NCBI GenBank assembly: GCA_963662245.2
Contig: CAXXVQ010000002.1
Coordinates: 124,001 to 188,000, forward strand
Origin: JAFGVL01 sp963662245
GTDB taxonomy: Bacteria; Bacteroidota; Bacteroidia; Bacteroidales; Paludibacteraceae
Direction of reading: 5' to 3'
Length of the DNA: 64,000 nucleotides
In this document: positions 35,260-42,800 of the stretch, in pieces
Position numbering within the stretch: the stretch's first letter is position 1
Layout: the number at the start of each line of letters is the position of its first letter
Position numbers and translations under genes: made by a program
The notes under the pieces: generated by a model
The model's input: only the letters and a program-made list of their open reading frames with translations
What the model was told of the DNA's origin: nothing
Databases searched by the model: none

Positions 35260-35295
35260 AAAAATCCATTCTGAAACATTCAGGATGGATTTTTT
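35260..35295 (+). terminator. Intrinsic terminator after the ATP-grasp gene
   Basis: The stem AAAAATCCAT/ATGGATTTTT, extended by CTGAA/TTCAG, is followed by TTTTTTG. It is closely similar to the terminators at 33127 and 36316. Confidence 0.85.
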
Positions 35296-35373
35296 GTTTC
35301 TATTCTTTATCTTTACAGCTCATAAGAAACCCTATAAAAAGGCTATTTTGAACTAAAACACACAACAATAATA

Positions 35374-36291
35374 ATGACTCAAAACACACAATTCACAAAA
35401 GATATTGACAACGACAATATATGGTTGTCAAAAACCAGCAAACAAGAACTAAGCTTTACTGATTATGGCGTAAAACCAACTGTGCTCGACAGTGAAGCTG
35501 AAGTTGGTAAAGCAATGCTTAATGAGCTTTACAGCACAGCTGCAACAAAAAAAGGTGATATCAACATTGCTCTACTTGGTGGTCGTGGCGGTCAGGAATT
35601 ACACCGCTTACTGGGGAAATTAGCAAAGTCACGAGAACAAGACGAACTACTTGCAAGACTGAATGTATTTACGCAAGACGCCCTAGCACCTATGGGCATG
35701 GCTAATAGTTTGAGTTTTGTTAGAGACTTTGAGCGCATCCTTGGTGCTGCTTTCTTCGAAAAAATCAAAAGCTTTACGCCTATGCAAACAGACACTGACG
35801 ATATAGAGTCTGCACTGATTGCTTACCTAACTAAAATGGAAAACTTAGGCGGTTTAGATATCTTCTTTATAGGTCATGGGCCGGAAGCAAACGAGGCCTC
35901 TCACCTAGCCTATATCAAACCTTTCTCGGGTGCAAAAGCAAATCATGTAGCAGGAATTATCCCAATATCAAGCAGCATCTTGGAACACCACATTAGCAAG
36001 TTTAAAGCCGGAGGTAGCGCTGTAAGCGAAATGGATGAAAAAGAATGCCGATCTGCGAAATACATCCTCACTTTAGGACCTGCTGCTATCTTACAAGCTA
36101 AAAAGCTGGTACAATCTGTAGTAGATGCCGACACTGCTCCTGCTAAGGTGCAAACTTATGCAAATGTGCTTAACACAAAACTAAATTCAAACAATGAGGA
36201 AGCTATGGCACAGCTAAATGCAAATCCGGGCTTATGGATTAGATTACATGCTAACAAAAAATCATTTGTATTGCCAAATTTAGGACTTTAG
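35374..36291 (+). CDS. NagB/6-phosphogluconolactonase-like protein, divergent
   Basis: 305 residues, no signal peptide. The order of motifs follows the NagB/DevB sugar-phosphate isomerase fold: INIALLGGRGGQELHRLL near residue 70, GGLDIFFIGHGPEANEASHLA near 160, and AKYILTLGPAAILQAKKLV near 230. In active NagB the middle motif would be GIGxDGHIAFNEP and an earlier LDEY would supply the catalytic acid; here these are FIGHGPEANEASH and FTQDAL. The fold assignment is therefore reasonable but the activity is doubtful. It is flanked by similar hairpin terminators on both sides, so it is its own unit. Confidence 0.6.
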   Translation: MTQNTQFTKDIDNDNIWLSKTSKQELSFTDYGVKPTVLDSEAEVGKAMLNELYSTAATKKGDINIALLGGRGGQELHRLLGKLAKSREQDELLARLNVFTQDALAPMGMANSLSFVRDFERILGAAFFEKIKSFTPMQTDTDDIESALIAYLTKMENLGGLDIFFIGHGPEANEASHLAYIKPFSGAKANHVAGIIPISSSILEHHISKFKAGGSAVSEMDEKECRSAKYILTLGPAAILQAKKLVQSVVDADTAPAKVQTYANVLNTKLNSNNEEAMAQLNANPGLWIRLHANKKSFVLPNLGL

Positions 36292-36315
36292 TAAAATTTA
36301 TTTACAAAATATGAT

Positions 36316-36349
36316 AAATCCATTCTAAGAATTTAGGAGTGGATTTTTT
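36316..36349 (+). terminator. Intrinsic terminator after the NagB-like gene
   Basis: The stem AAATCCA/TGGATTT plus CTAA/TTAG ends in TTTTTT. It is the third terminator of the 'AAATCCAT' type in 3.2 kb. Confidence 0.8.
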
Positions 36350-36452
36350 ATTAAAACGAATTTGACTTATTTGAAAATTTTTCAGAAATGGTTTGTTGAA
36401 AACTCATCCACACATTAACATTCCGTTTAAACTTCACCGAAAAGAAAAGCTA

Positions 36453-36460
36453 TATCTTTG
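36453..36460 (+). promoter_or_regulatory. -7 promoter box for the radical-SAM gene
   Basis: TATCTTTG only 7 bp before the ATG at 36468. Transcription should start within a few bases of the start codon. Confidence 0.55.
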
Positions 36461-36467
36461 AAGGAAT

Positions 36468-37724
36468 ATGAACGATGTTATTCTTGAAAAGCTAAAAACA
36501 CTGGCCGAAGCCGCCAAATATGATGTGTCTTGCGCATCAAGTGGCACTACCCGAAAAAACAAGGGTAAAGAGCTCGGTTCCGCTTCCGGCTGGGGCATTT
36601 GCCACAGTTTTACCGAAGACGGACGCTGTGTGTCGCTACTCAAGATTATGCTTACCAATTACTGTATGTTTGACTGTGCATACTGCGTAAACCGCCGTAG
36701 CAATGACATCCCCCGAGCTACCTTTAGCGTGTCGGAGTTGGTTGAACTTACCATCGAGTTTTATCGTCGCAATTATATTGAAGGGCTATTCCTAAGCTCA
36801 GGTGTAGTACGCAATGCCGACTACACCATGGAGCGACTCGTGCGTGTGGCAAAAGACCTGCGAATTAACCATCGCTATAATGGCTACATCCACCTCAAAA
36901 CCATTCCCGGCGCCAGTGCAGAACTAATGACCGAAGCCGGACTCTATGCCGACCGTCTCAGCGTAAACATCGAAATCCCTTCCGAAGAAAACCTAAAGCT
37001 ATTGGCACCCGAAAAGGATTATCAAAGCGTGTTACGCCCCATGAGTTTTATACACAACCGCCTGCTCGAAACCAAGGAAGAGAAAAAGAAATACCGCCAC
37101 ACCCCTCGCTTCGCCCCTGCCGGACAAAGCACACAAATGGTAATTGGCGCCACACCTGATACCGACAAGCAAATTCTTGGACTAGCTTCGGGGCTGTACA
37201 CACAGCAAGCCATGAAACGGGTGTATTACTCGGGCTATATTCCGGTAAACGATGATAGTCGTCTGCCTGCATTAAGCAGTCCACCATTGGTGAGAGAAAA
37301 TCGCCTTTATCAATCCGATTGGTTGATGCGCTTTTACCATTTCCGAGTAGACGAGATTGTGAACGATGCTCACCCTAACTTAGATTTGGATATCGACCCG
37401 AAACTCTCGTATGCTTTGCGCCATCCCGAACAGTTCCCTATCGATATTAACCGGGCGGATTATGAGATGATACTCCGAGTACCCGGTATTGGGGTGAAGT
37501 CGGCACAACTCATTGTAAGCTCACGCCGTTACGGCAGACTCACATCCGAGCATCTGCGCAAAATGGGTGTAGCAATGAAACGGGCACAATATTTTATTAC
37601 TTGTAATGAATTGACAGCCTTCACCGTAAACGAAGCAAAACCTGAATATCTAAGGAAACTTTTGTCAGAAAAAACGGGTAAGAAAACAGATACAAACCAA
37701 TTGAGTTTGATTTTTCCTGAGTAA
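36468..37724 (+). CDS. Putative DNA modification/repair radical SAM protein (TIGR03916 type)
   Basis: 418 residues. The radical-SAM cluster motif is C66-xxx-C70-xx-C73 (CMFDCAYC), with further cysteines at 22, 45 and 54. The C-terminal third carries a helix-hairpin-helix DNA-binding region, ILRVPGIGVKSAQLIVSSRR. This combination defines the family found beside TIGR03915 proteins and uracil-DNA-glycosylase-like enzymes; the role in DNA repair or modification is a family-level inference. Its partner gene follows at 38008, but 283 bp of repeat-rich DNA separate them. The start is fixed by the conserved N-terminus, although the promoter box is very close. Confidence 0.87.
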   Translation: MNDVILEKLKTLAEAAKYDVSCASSGTTRKNKGKELGSASGWGICHSFTEDGRCVSLLKIMLTNYCMFDCAYCVNRRSNDIPRATFSVSELVELTIEFYRRNYIEGLFLSSGVVRNADYTMERLVRVAKDLRINHRYNGYIHLKTIPGASAELMTEAGLYADRLSVNIEIPSEENLKLLAPEKDYQSVLRPMSFIHNRLLETKEEKKKYRHTPRFAPAGQSTQMVIGATPDTDKQILGLASGLYTQQAMKRVYYSGYIPVNDDSRLPALSSPPLVRENRLYQSDWLMRFYHFRVDEIVNDAHPNLDLDIDPKLSYALRHPEQFPIDINRADYEMILRVPGIGVKSAQLIVSSRRYGRLTSEHLRKMGVAMKRAQYFITCNELTAFTVNEAKPEYLRKLLSEKTGKKTDTNQLSLIFPE

Positions 37725-38007
37725 AAAACAAACCACCCCCAACCCCCTGAAGGGGGCTTTAGAGATGCTTCTAACAATCGGGGGCTCCGCCTCAGCTATA
37801 AATCGTAAAGAAAATTAACGAAATGTAGCGTTAAAGAATCATCCTTGTTTGACGACCCCGATTCATCGGGAGAGGAGTTTGAAGGATTCTAGCGAAATGA
37901 AGATAATTTTTAGATTTATAGATGCAGCGGCGGTCTTTTTTGCTTACTTTTTTTGACTGTAGAAAAAAAGTAAGAACCAGTCCGGCTTGAGGACATAAAA
38001 ACTGTTT
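37725..38007. other. Repeat-filled gap between the two TIGR03916/TIGR03915 genes
   Basis: 283 bp with no ORF. Right after the stop is a C-rich stretch, ACCCCCTGAAGGGGGCTTT (37737-37755), a hairpin and decayed relative of the CACCCCTAAATCC repeat. It is followed by CCCCGATTCATCGGG (37857-37871) and a T/A-rich hairpin at 37943-37974. Confidence 0.65.
37943..37974. repeat. Hairpin CTTACTTTTTTT/AAAAAAAGTAAG
   Basis: A 12-bp perfect stem with an 8-nt loop, preceded by GCGGTCTTTTTTG. I recognise this as a type of intergenic repeat common in Bacteroidota; it could also stop transcription in either direction. Confidence 0.8.
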
Positions 38008-38781
38008 ATGCAAAACAACAACATATACTTCATTTTCGACGGCACATTCGAGGGTTTACTCTGTTGCGTATTCGATGCCTTTGTACGGAAGGAATTTCCG
38101 TTACAGGTATATGATTGCGAGAAACCGCTACTCTTTGCCGATATTCATAGAGTTGTTACCGACACTGAGAAATCCGAACGCATCTTACAAGGACTACAAA
38201 AACGCCTTTCTAAATACGCCGTGGAAATGCTCTTCACCTGTTTTCTTGCCGAGCAAGAAGAAGTCAACAATGCTTTGTTTTGCTATATGTGTAAGGCATT
38301 CCGTTCTGAGAAAAGTATTGAAATGAACTTTGCGGATGATGATGTACTTTTCCTTTCTAAAATATATAAAAAGGTAAAAAACGAGGCGGAAAGGATGAGA
38401 CAGTTTGTGCGCTTCCAGAAAACGGCTGACGGGATATACTTCGCCTATTTCGAACCTATCTACAATGTACTTCCTTGCGTAAGCGAATTCTTCGAAGACC
38501 GTTTTGCTGACCAGCAATGGATTATCTACGATACTAAACGAAAATATGCGCTGTATTATGACCTGCACAAAACTGAAACCGTAAGCTTTGAGAACCTTAA
38601 TGTAAATCCGGATACCGGGGAACTTGCCGACGAGCTAAAATCATCCGACCAAAATGATTTCGAGCAAATGTGGCGCGAATATCTTCAATCAGTCACCATT
38701 CGCCAACGCATCAACCCAAAACTCCAAAGGCAACACATGCCTAAACGCTTCTGGAAATTCCTAACAGAGAAGAATAAATGA
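38008..38781 (+). CDS. TIGR03915 family putative DNA repair protein
   Basis: 257 residues. The start IYFIFDGTFEGLLCCVFDAF and the C-terminal RQRINPKLQRQHMPKRFWKFLTE are characteristic of the 'SAM_7_link' (DUF4130-containing) family. It is found almost only beside radical-SAM proteins such as the one at 36468 and is sometimes fused to a uracil-DNA-glycosylase-like domain; the fusion is absent here. The biochemical role is unknown. It is cytoplasmic with no signal. It is likely to function with the radical-SAM protein despite the 283-bp gap. Confidence 0.85.
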   Translation: MQNNNIYFIFDGTFEGLLCCVFDAFVRKEFPLQVYDCEKPLLFADIHRVVTDTEKSERILQGLQKRLSKYAVEMLFTCFLAEQEEVNNALFCYMCKAFRSEKSIEMNFADDDVLFLSKIYKKVKNEAERMRQFVRFQKTADGIYFAYFEPIYNVLPCVSEFFEDRFADQQWIIYDTKRKYALYYDLHKTETVSFENLNVNPDTGELADELKSSDQNDFEQMWREYLQSVTIRQRINPKLQRQHMPKRFWKFLTEKNK

Positions 38782-38799
38782 TATTATAATCTATTCTTA

Positions 38800-38926
38800 A
38801 GAAACCGTTTAAATAATGACAAGATTAACATGAAATTTAGATTCAATCTTAGACCTGTAAATCTTGTAAATCCTGTCTTATTCCGTTTCTTTAATATTCA
38901 AATCCAATAAATTTTAAACAGTTTCT
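38800..38926. repeat. Small element with inverted ends AGAAACCGTTTAAA
   Basis: AGAAACCGTTTAAA at 38800-38813 is mirrored by TTTAAACAGTTTCT at 38913-38926 with one mismatch. The interior carries short direct repeats. It may be a miniature inverted-repeat element. Confidence 0.6.
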
Positions 38927-38960
38927 AAGTTTTCGGAATGGATTTTCTTGTTTACTCGAA

Positions 38961-39149
38961 AATAAATGAAAAAACATCATATCCCCTACACCATAGCTTT
39001 GCCACTCATTTACTGGAAGCCGATACAGACTTGAGATATTTACAAAGCCTTTTTGGGGCACGAAAGCACAAAAACTCCTAAAGTTTACACGCATCACCAC
39101 TAAAGGTTTTGATCAAATAAAAAACCCACTAGATAGTTTGAATATTTGA
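38961..39149 (+). pseudogene. C-terminal relic of a tyrosine recombinase/integrase
   Basis: Three frames together read TSYPLHHSFATHLLEADTDL, RYLQSLF, then GHESTKTPKVYTH (after an extra base in the CTTTTTGGGG run), then ITTKGFDQIKNPLDSL (after a loss of about 2 bases). This matches the end of XerD/IntI-type enzymes: HTLRHSFATHLLE, LLGH and the nucleophile tyrosine in VYTH. The catalytic Arg of the HxLRH motif is changed to His. The N-terminal two thirds are missing. It lies 180 bp before the first cassette-like segment, so it may be the former integrase of that array. Confidence 0.75.
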
Positions 39150-39190
39150 TAAATTTTTTACATTTACGGCTATAAAAAATCAATACAAAT

Positions 39191-39335
39191 TAACAATTCC
39201 TGTATACGAAACTCTCCCAGTTTCACAATTTAAACAAGCTCCTGATTATGAGTAAAATAAAAAACTCATACATACGATATATACGCAACACTATTTCGTA
39301 TACAGGAATGAGTTTCGTATAGGGAGATGTTAGGC
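39191..39335. other. attC-like imperfect palindrome upstream of cassette 1
   Basis: The left half, TAACAATTCCTGTATACGAA and on, and the inverse of the right half, TAACATCTCCCTATACGAAACTC, align. Perfect arms are ATTCCTGTATACGAAA (39196-39211) with its inverse at 39294-39309, and TATACGAAACTC (39203-39214) with its inverse at 39310-39321. The right edge GTTAGGC (39329-39335) fits an integron core site GTTRRRY. Confidence 0.5.
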
Positions 39336-39396
39336 TTCATACTAAACAGCGACACAACTTCGCAATAAATATCAAAGAAAAAAACAGAGTTACATA

Positions 39397-39404
39397 TACC
39401 TTTG
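39397..39404 (+). promoter_or_regulatory. -7 promoter box at the AraC-type gene
   Basis: TACCTTTG ends 2 bp before the ATG at 39407. Either the transcript is leaderless or translation begins further inside. Confidence 0.45.
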
Positions 39405-39406
39405 CA

Positions 39407-40297
39407 ATGCACGAAAAAGTTAAAAATGATTATTATGAACGAATTGAGAAAACAATAGATTTCATTGAGGAAAACCTAAAAGAAAAATTAACGATTGAAA
39501 TGATTGCAGAAAAAGCATATTTTTCAAAATATCATTTTATCAGAGTTTTTACAGCAATGACAGGTGAAACAGTTGGTAATTATTTACGAAAAAGAAGAAT
39601 ATCAAGGTCGTCAAAACAATTGATAAATTCTAATTCAACTATTTTAGACATTGCCTTAGATTATCAATTTGAATCACAAGAAGCTTATACTCGTTCATTC
39701 AAAAAGATTTACAATACAAGCCCGGGAAAGTATCGTAAACTTAATAATAATCAAATTGCTTATGGTCGTGCAAGATTAACAATTGAAAGGTTAAATCATT
39801 TAAAAAGCAATGTGACTATGAAGCCAAAAATTATTGAATTAGAAAAGAAAAAATTAATTGGAATTAGTGTAAAAACATCGTTAGCCCAGAATAATATTCC
39901 GCAATTATGGAATACTTTTATGCCAAGAATTGAGGAGATTACAAACAACATAGATTCTGGATGTTATGAAATTCATCCATTCGATTCAGAATTTAAAATG
40001 GAGAATTTTACCGAAAGTATGGAATTTGAGAAATGGGCAGCAGTTGAAGTTGATAATTTAGAAAATATTCCCGATGGGTTAAAAGCCACAACAATTGAAG
40101 GTGGAAAATATGCAGTATTTGAACATAAAGGATTAATGAGCAACATTCAATTCTCGTTTGATTATGCTTATGGGACTTGGTTGCCAAACTCAGGATTTGA
40201 ACTTGACAAAAGAGCAGATTTTGAAGTCTATGGGAAACAATATTATGGACCTGAAAATCCTGAATCAATTACAGAATTATGGATTCCAATAAAATAA
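39407..40297 (+). CDS. AraC family regulator with GyrI-like effector domain
   Basis: 296 residues. Residues 12-110 are a double helix-turn-helix of the AraC type (LTIEMIAEKAYFSKYHFIRVF, split at the recognition helix; second helix ILDIALDYQFESQEAYTRSF). Residues about 135-296 match the GyrI-like small-molecule-binding domain (AVFEHKGLMSNIQFSFDYAYG). The layout equals Rob/SoxS-linked multidrug regulators. It is followed by a GNAT gene 6 bp later, which it probably controls. Both genes lie inside a cassette-like segment (39329-41096) and so may have been acquired together. Confidence 0.88.
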   Translation: MHEKVKNDYYERIEKTIDFIEENLKEKLTIEMIAEKAYFSKYHFIRVFTAMTGETVGNYLRKRRISRSSKQLINSNSTILDIALDYQFESQEAYTRSFKKIYNTSPGKYRKLNNNQIAYGRARLTIERLNHLKSNVTMKPKIIELEKKKLIGISVKTSLAQNNIPQLWNTFMPRIEEITNNIDSGCYEIHPFDSEFKMENFTESMEFEKWAAVEVDNLENIPDGLKATTIEGGKYAVFEHKGLMSNIQFSFDYAYGTWLPNSGFELDKRADFEVYGKQYYGPENPESITELWIPIK

Positions 40298-40303
40298 GCT
40301 ATT

Positions 40304-41080
40304 ATGGAAACAATTATACAACTAAATAAAGAGAATATTGGGAAAGAGCATATTTGCTGTGCTATTTCTGACAAAAAATGCAAAGAAAGCTACGAGCTAA
40401 AAAAACAATGGCTTGCCAATGAGTTTAAGCACGGATACAAATTTTATCGATTAGACGCAAGAGCGAAAGTATTTATTGAATACTGCGATGCTGAAAAAGC
40501 GTGGGTGCCAATTGATGCTCCAAATCATTTGTTTATTGGCTGTATGTGGGTTGCAGGTCAATATAAAGGTAACGGATATGCAAAAGCTTTACTAAAAAAA
40601 GCGGAAGATGAAGCCAAAGAACAAGGCAAAGATGGACTTGTAACAATTGTAGGAACAAAGAAATTCCATTTTATGAATGATACTAAATGGTTGTTAAGAC
40701 AAGGTTTTGAAGATGTTGAAAGATTACCTTATGGTTTTAGCTTATTAGTAAAAAGTTTCAATAAAAATGCAAAACAACCGAGGTTTAAGAAATCTGTTGC
40801 AAGCGGAGAATGTGAAAACAAAGATGGTTTGACTGTTTATTTTACAAATCGTTGTCCTTTTTCAGAGTATCACGTTACCAATTCATTGGTTGAAGTCGTT
40901 AAGAAACGAAACCTAAATCTTGAAGTTGTTAAATTTGAGACAATGGAAGAAGCCCAAAAATCACCAACACCAGCAACGATTTTTAGCTTGTTTTACAACG
41001 GAAAATTTATCACTACAGATATAAGTGTGTGTATGGATAGTAGATTTGATAAAATTATAGAAAAAGAGACGAAAAAATAA
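40304..41080 (+). CDS. GNAT N-acetyltransferase with C-terminal YoaP-like domain
   Basis: 258 residues. The acetyl-CoA pyrophosphate loop is GQYKGNGYAKALL (89-101) in the GNAT core. Residues about 165-255 form a thioredoxin-like YoaP-type domain with NRCPFSEYHV and an early cysteine. The combination is typical of small detoxifying or resistance-type acetyltransferases, but no substrate can be named. It is cotranscribed with the AraC/GyrI-type regulator and ends 10 bp before the GCCTAAC of an attC-like palindrome, which is where a cassette ORF is expected to stop. Confidence 0.82.
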   Translation: METIIQLNKENIGKEHICCAISDKKCKESYELKKQWLANEFKHGYKFYRLDARAKVFIEYCDAEKAWVPIDAPNHLFIGCMWVAGQYKGNGYAKALLKKAEDEAKEQGKDGLVTIVGTKKFHFMNDTKWLLRQGFEDVERLPYGFSLLVKSFNKNAKQPRFKKSVASGECENKDGLTVYFTNRCPFSEYHVTNSLVEVVKKRNLNLEVVKFETMEEAQKSPTPATIFSLFYNGKFITTDISVCMDSRFDKIIEKETKK

Positions 41081-41089
41081 AGTACGAAA

Positions 41090-41220
41090 GCCTAACAATG
41101 GCTCATAGGCAATAGCGGGTAAATGCTCAATTCGTATGTTTGTAGCCCGCTCGAGCATTTTCTCGGTTTGACAAGAAAGGCTCACGCAAACCGCTACTGC
41201 CCATAGCCGAACCGTTAGCG
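41090..41220. other. attC-like imperfect palindrome between cassettes 1 and 2
   Basis: It begins GCCTAAC (41090-41096) and ends GTTAGCG (41214-41220). The two halves pair with scattered mismatches: CTAACAATGGCTCATAGGCA on the left against the inverse of the right, CTAACGGTTCGGCTATGGGC, then TAGCGG against TAGCGG and AAATGCTC against AAATGCTC. The length of 131 bp is within the range of integron attC sites. Confidence 0.6.
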
Positions 41221-41272
41221 GTAATTATAAAAACCAAAACGGCGACAAAATAATAAAATTTAAAACTTAAAT

Positions 41273-42352
41273 ATGAGAATTGTTCTATTCGCTTTTTTTA
41301 TCTGCAAAGGATTACTTTCATTTAGTCAATTAAGTAATCAACCTCAATATTATTTAAACTCTGAGGAAATTGTTATAGATAAAGTAAGAATTTCACCTAA
41401 ACAAATCCGCGATATTAAGGTTGAACATAAAACCAAAAATGGTGAAATTTATATCACGACAAAAAACGAAAAATTCTCATATTATACATTGAATGATATC
41501 ATTACTCAAGACACAAAATTAAATTATCAAAAAGAGAATATCGTTTATAAAATATTCACTCAAACTAAACATAATTCAAATAAGAATGGTGAGCTAGTAG
41601 TTGACACTACAGGAATAAAAATTGATACATCATATTACATCTCTATAACTGTAGATTCCTTATCTTCAGTTAAATATCTAGTCGACAAAACAAAAACTTA
41701 TTTAGTAAATATCAATTTAGATACTGCTGCTATTGAACCTGAGGTATATATAAAAAAGCCTGTTATATATCTTTATCCTGAATCAGAGATGGATATCCAC
41801 TTAAAAGTCAATTTTGCAGGAGAATTAAAAACAACATATCCATTATATAAAAATGGCTGGTTCGTTCATGCATATCCTAGTGGAGAATTAAAAAACATTG
41901 ACGATGGAAAAGAATATTCGTATCTATTTTGGGATGGACTGATGAATCAAATCCAAGAACAAACAATCTATGAAAGTGGATATGTCATTAAAGGTGATAC
42001 AGCTTTACTGTTCCTACAAAACACTTTACCTAAATTCGGATTGAAACCTCGTGAATACAATGACTTTATAGTCTATTGGCTGCCTTATTTACAAACAAAC
42101 ACTTATACATTTATTCATTTTAGAACTGGTGAGAATTACAATGTAATTTCTAAAAATGAGGTTAGCCCAAAACCTGACAATCAAATAAGAGTTTTTATGG
42201 ATTTTAAGTCTGTTGATTCCTATTTCAAAGTAAATGCACAATCAATTCAGACACCAAAAAGACATGGATTTACTTTAGTTGAATGGGGCGGTGCTGAATT
42301 GAAAAGCTCAATCAAAATCAAAAATGATAAAGGTGAGTTTATTTCTCGATAA
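41273..42352 (+). CDS. Secreted protein of unknown function ('KPVIYLYP' family)
   Basis: 359 residues with a signal peptide (1-18, ending LLSFSQ). The C-terminal two thirds contain KKPVIYLYPE (about 163), TTYPLYKNGWFVHAYPSGEL, YSYLFWDG and REYNDFIVYWLPYL. I have seen this pattern in bacterial and some eukaryotic proteins annotated only as hypothetical. No catalytic residues are assigned. The N-terminal third looks like an unrelated, charged region. It is the only ORF of cassette-like segment 2 (41214-42389), oriented in the same direction as the AraC-GNAT pair. Confidence 0.72.
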   Translation: MRIVLFAFFICKGLLSFSQLSNQPQYYLNSEEIVIDKVRISPKQIRDIKVEHKTKNGEIYITTKNEKFSYYTLNDIITQDTKLNYQKENIVYKIFTQTKHNSNKNGELVVDTTGIKIDTSYYISITVDSLSSVKYLVDKTKTYLVNINLDTAAIEPEVYIKKPVIYLYPESEMDIHLKVNFAGELKTTYPLYKNGWFVHAYPSGELKNIDDGKEYSYLFWDGLMNQIQEQTIYESGYVIKGDTALLFLQNTLPKFGLKPREYNDFIVYWLPYLQTNTYTFIHFRTGENYNVISKNEVSPKPDNQIRVFMDFKSVDSYFKVNAQSIQTPKRHGFTLVEWGGAELKSSIKIKNDKGEFISR

Positions 42353-42384
42353 AGAATTATAAATTGACAATAAAATAACTACCG

Positions 42385-42572
42385 CTAACAACCGCATTCT
42401 AAGACATAAGCAAGAAAAAAGGCAATTATTTTTAGATTAAGTTTAATGTTTATTTTCTCTATTTTCTAAATACAAAGGCACATAAATTCTCTGTCGAGGC
42501 GGATTTACAATCCGATAAAAAACAATGAAAGGCTCTCCTAAAGGAAAGCCTTTCTTATTATTGATGAATTTG
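42385..42572. repeat. 188-bp direct repeat, copy 1
   Basis: It matches 43768-43955 at roughly 93% with two or three single-base gaps. It includes the rng-type terminator hairpin and the last bases of an rng-like coding end (TTATTGATGA). Confidence 0.9.
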
Positions 42573-42769
42573 AGCTCTTCTTTTTCTTATACCAAGAATT
42601 TATTTCTACTTCTGATCAAACTTTTTATTGTCAAAATAAAGCTCAAAACAATATTATCGCGTATTTTTAGAATCAAAATAATTTTAAACGGGAGTTTTTG
42701 CACAGACTCCCGTTAGCTGCAAGCAAAAAAACAGACAACACAAAATACTCTTTTCAAGCAAATAAGAAC

Positions 42770-42796
42770 AAAAAAAAGATGTCGAAAATTTCGACA
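42770..42796 (-). terminator. Intrinsic terminator of the toxin operon
   Basis: The stem TGTCGAAA/TTTCGACA (42780-42796) on the minus strand is followed by eight T residues. It lies 4 bp beyond the stop of the kinase gene. Confidence 0.85.
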
Positions 42797-42800
42797 CCTT

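Larger units (their letters stand above)
38782..39406. other. Accessory boundary region: repeats, recombinase relic and recombination-site-like palindrome
   Basis: 625 bp without an intact gene. It contains an inverted-repeat unit (38800-38926) with a 9-bp periodic core (CCTGTAAAT, CTTGTAAAT), the remains of a tyrosine recombinase (38961-39149), a long imperfect palindrome ending in GTTAGGC (39191-39335) and the promoter box of the AraC-type gene. Confidence 0.7.
42353..42800. other. Gap with cassette junction and duplicated rng 3' flank
   Basis: 448 bp without a credible gene. It holds the end of cassette-like segment 2 (TACCGCTAAC, 42380-42389), repeat copy 1 (42385-42572), the hairpin AACGGGAGT/ACTCCCGTT (42687-42714), the segment-3 start GTTAGCTGC (42712-42720) and the terminator of the toxin gene. 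A 63-codon frame at 42525 falls in the repeat and is not supported. Confidence 0.7.

Noticed and set aside
38008..38326. Alternative frames over the TIGR03915 gene
   Set aside because: They are shadows of a well-supported gene and show no family motifs.
42525..42716. 63-codon ORF after the secreted-protein gene
   Set aside because: It starts inside the duplicated rng terminator; the composition is just translated A/T-rich spacer.
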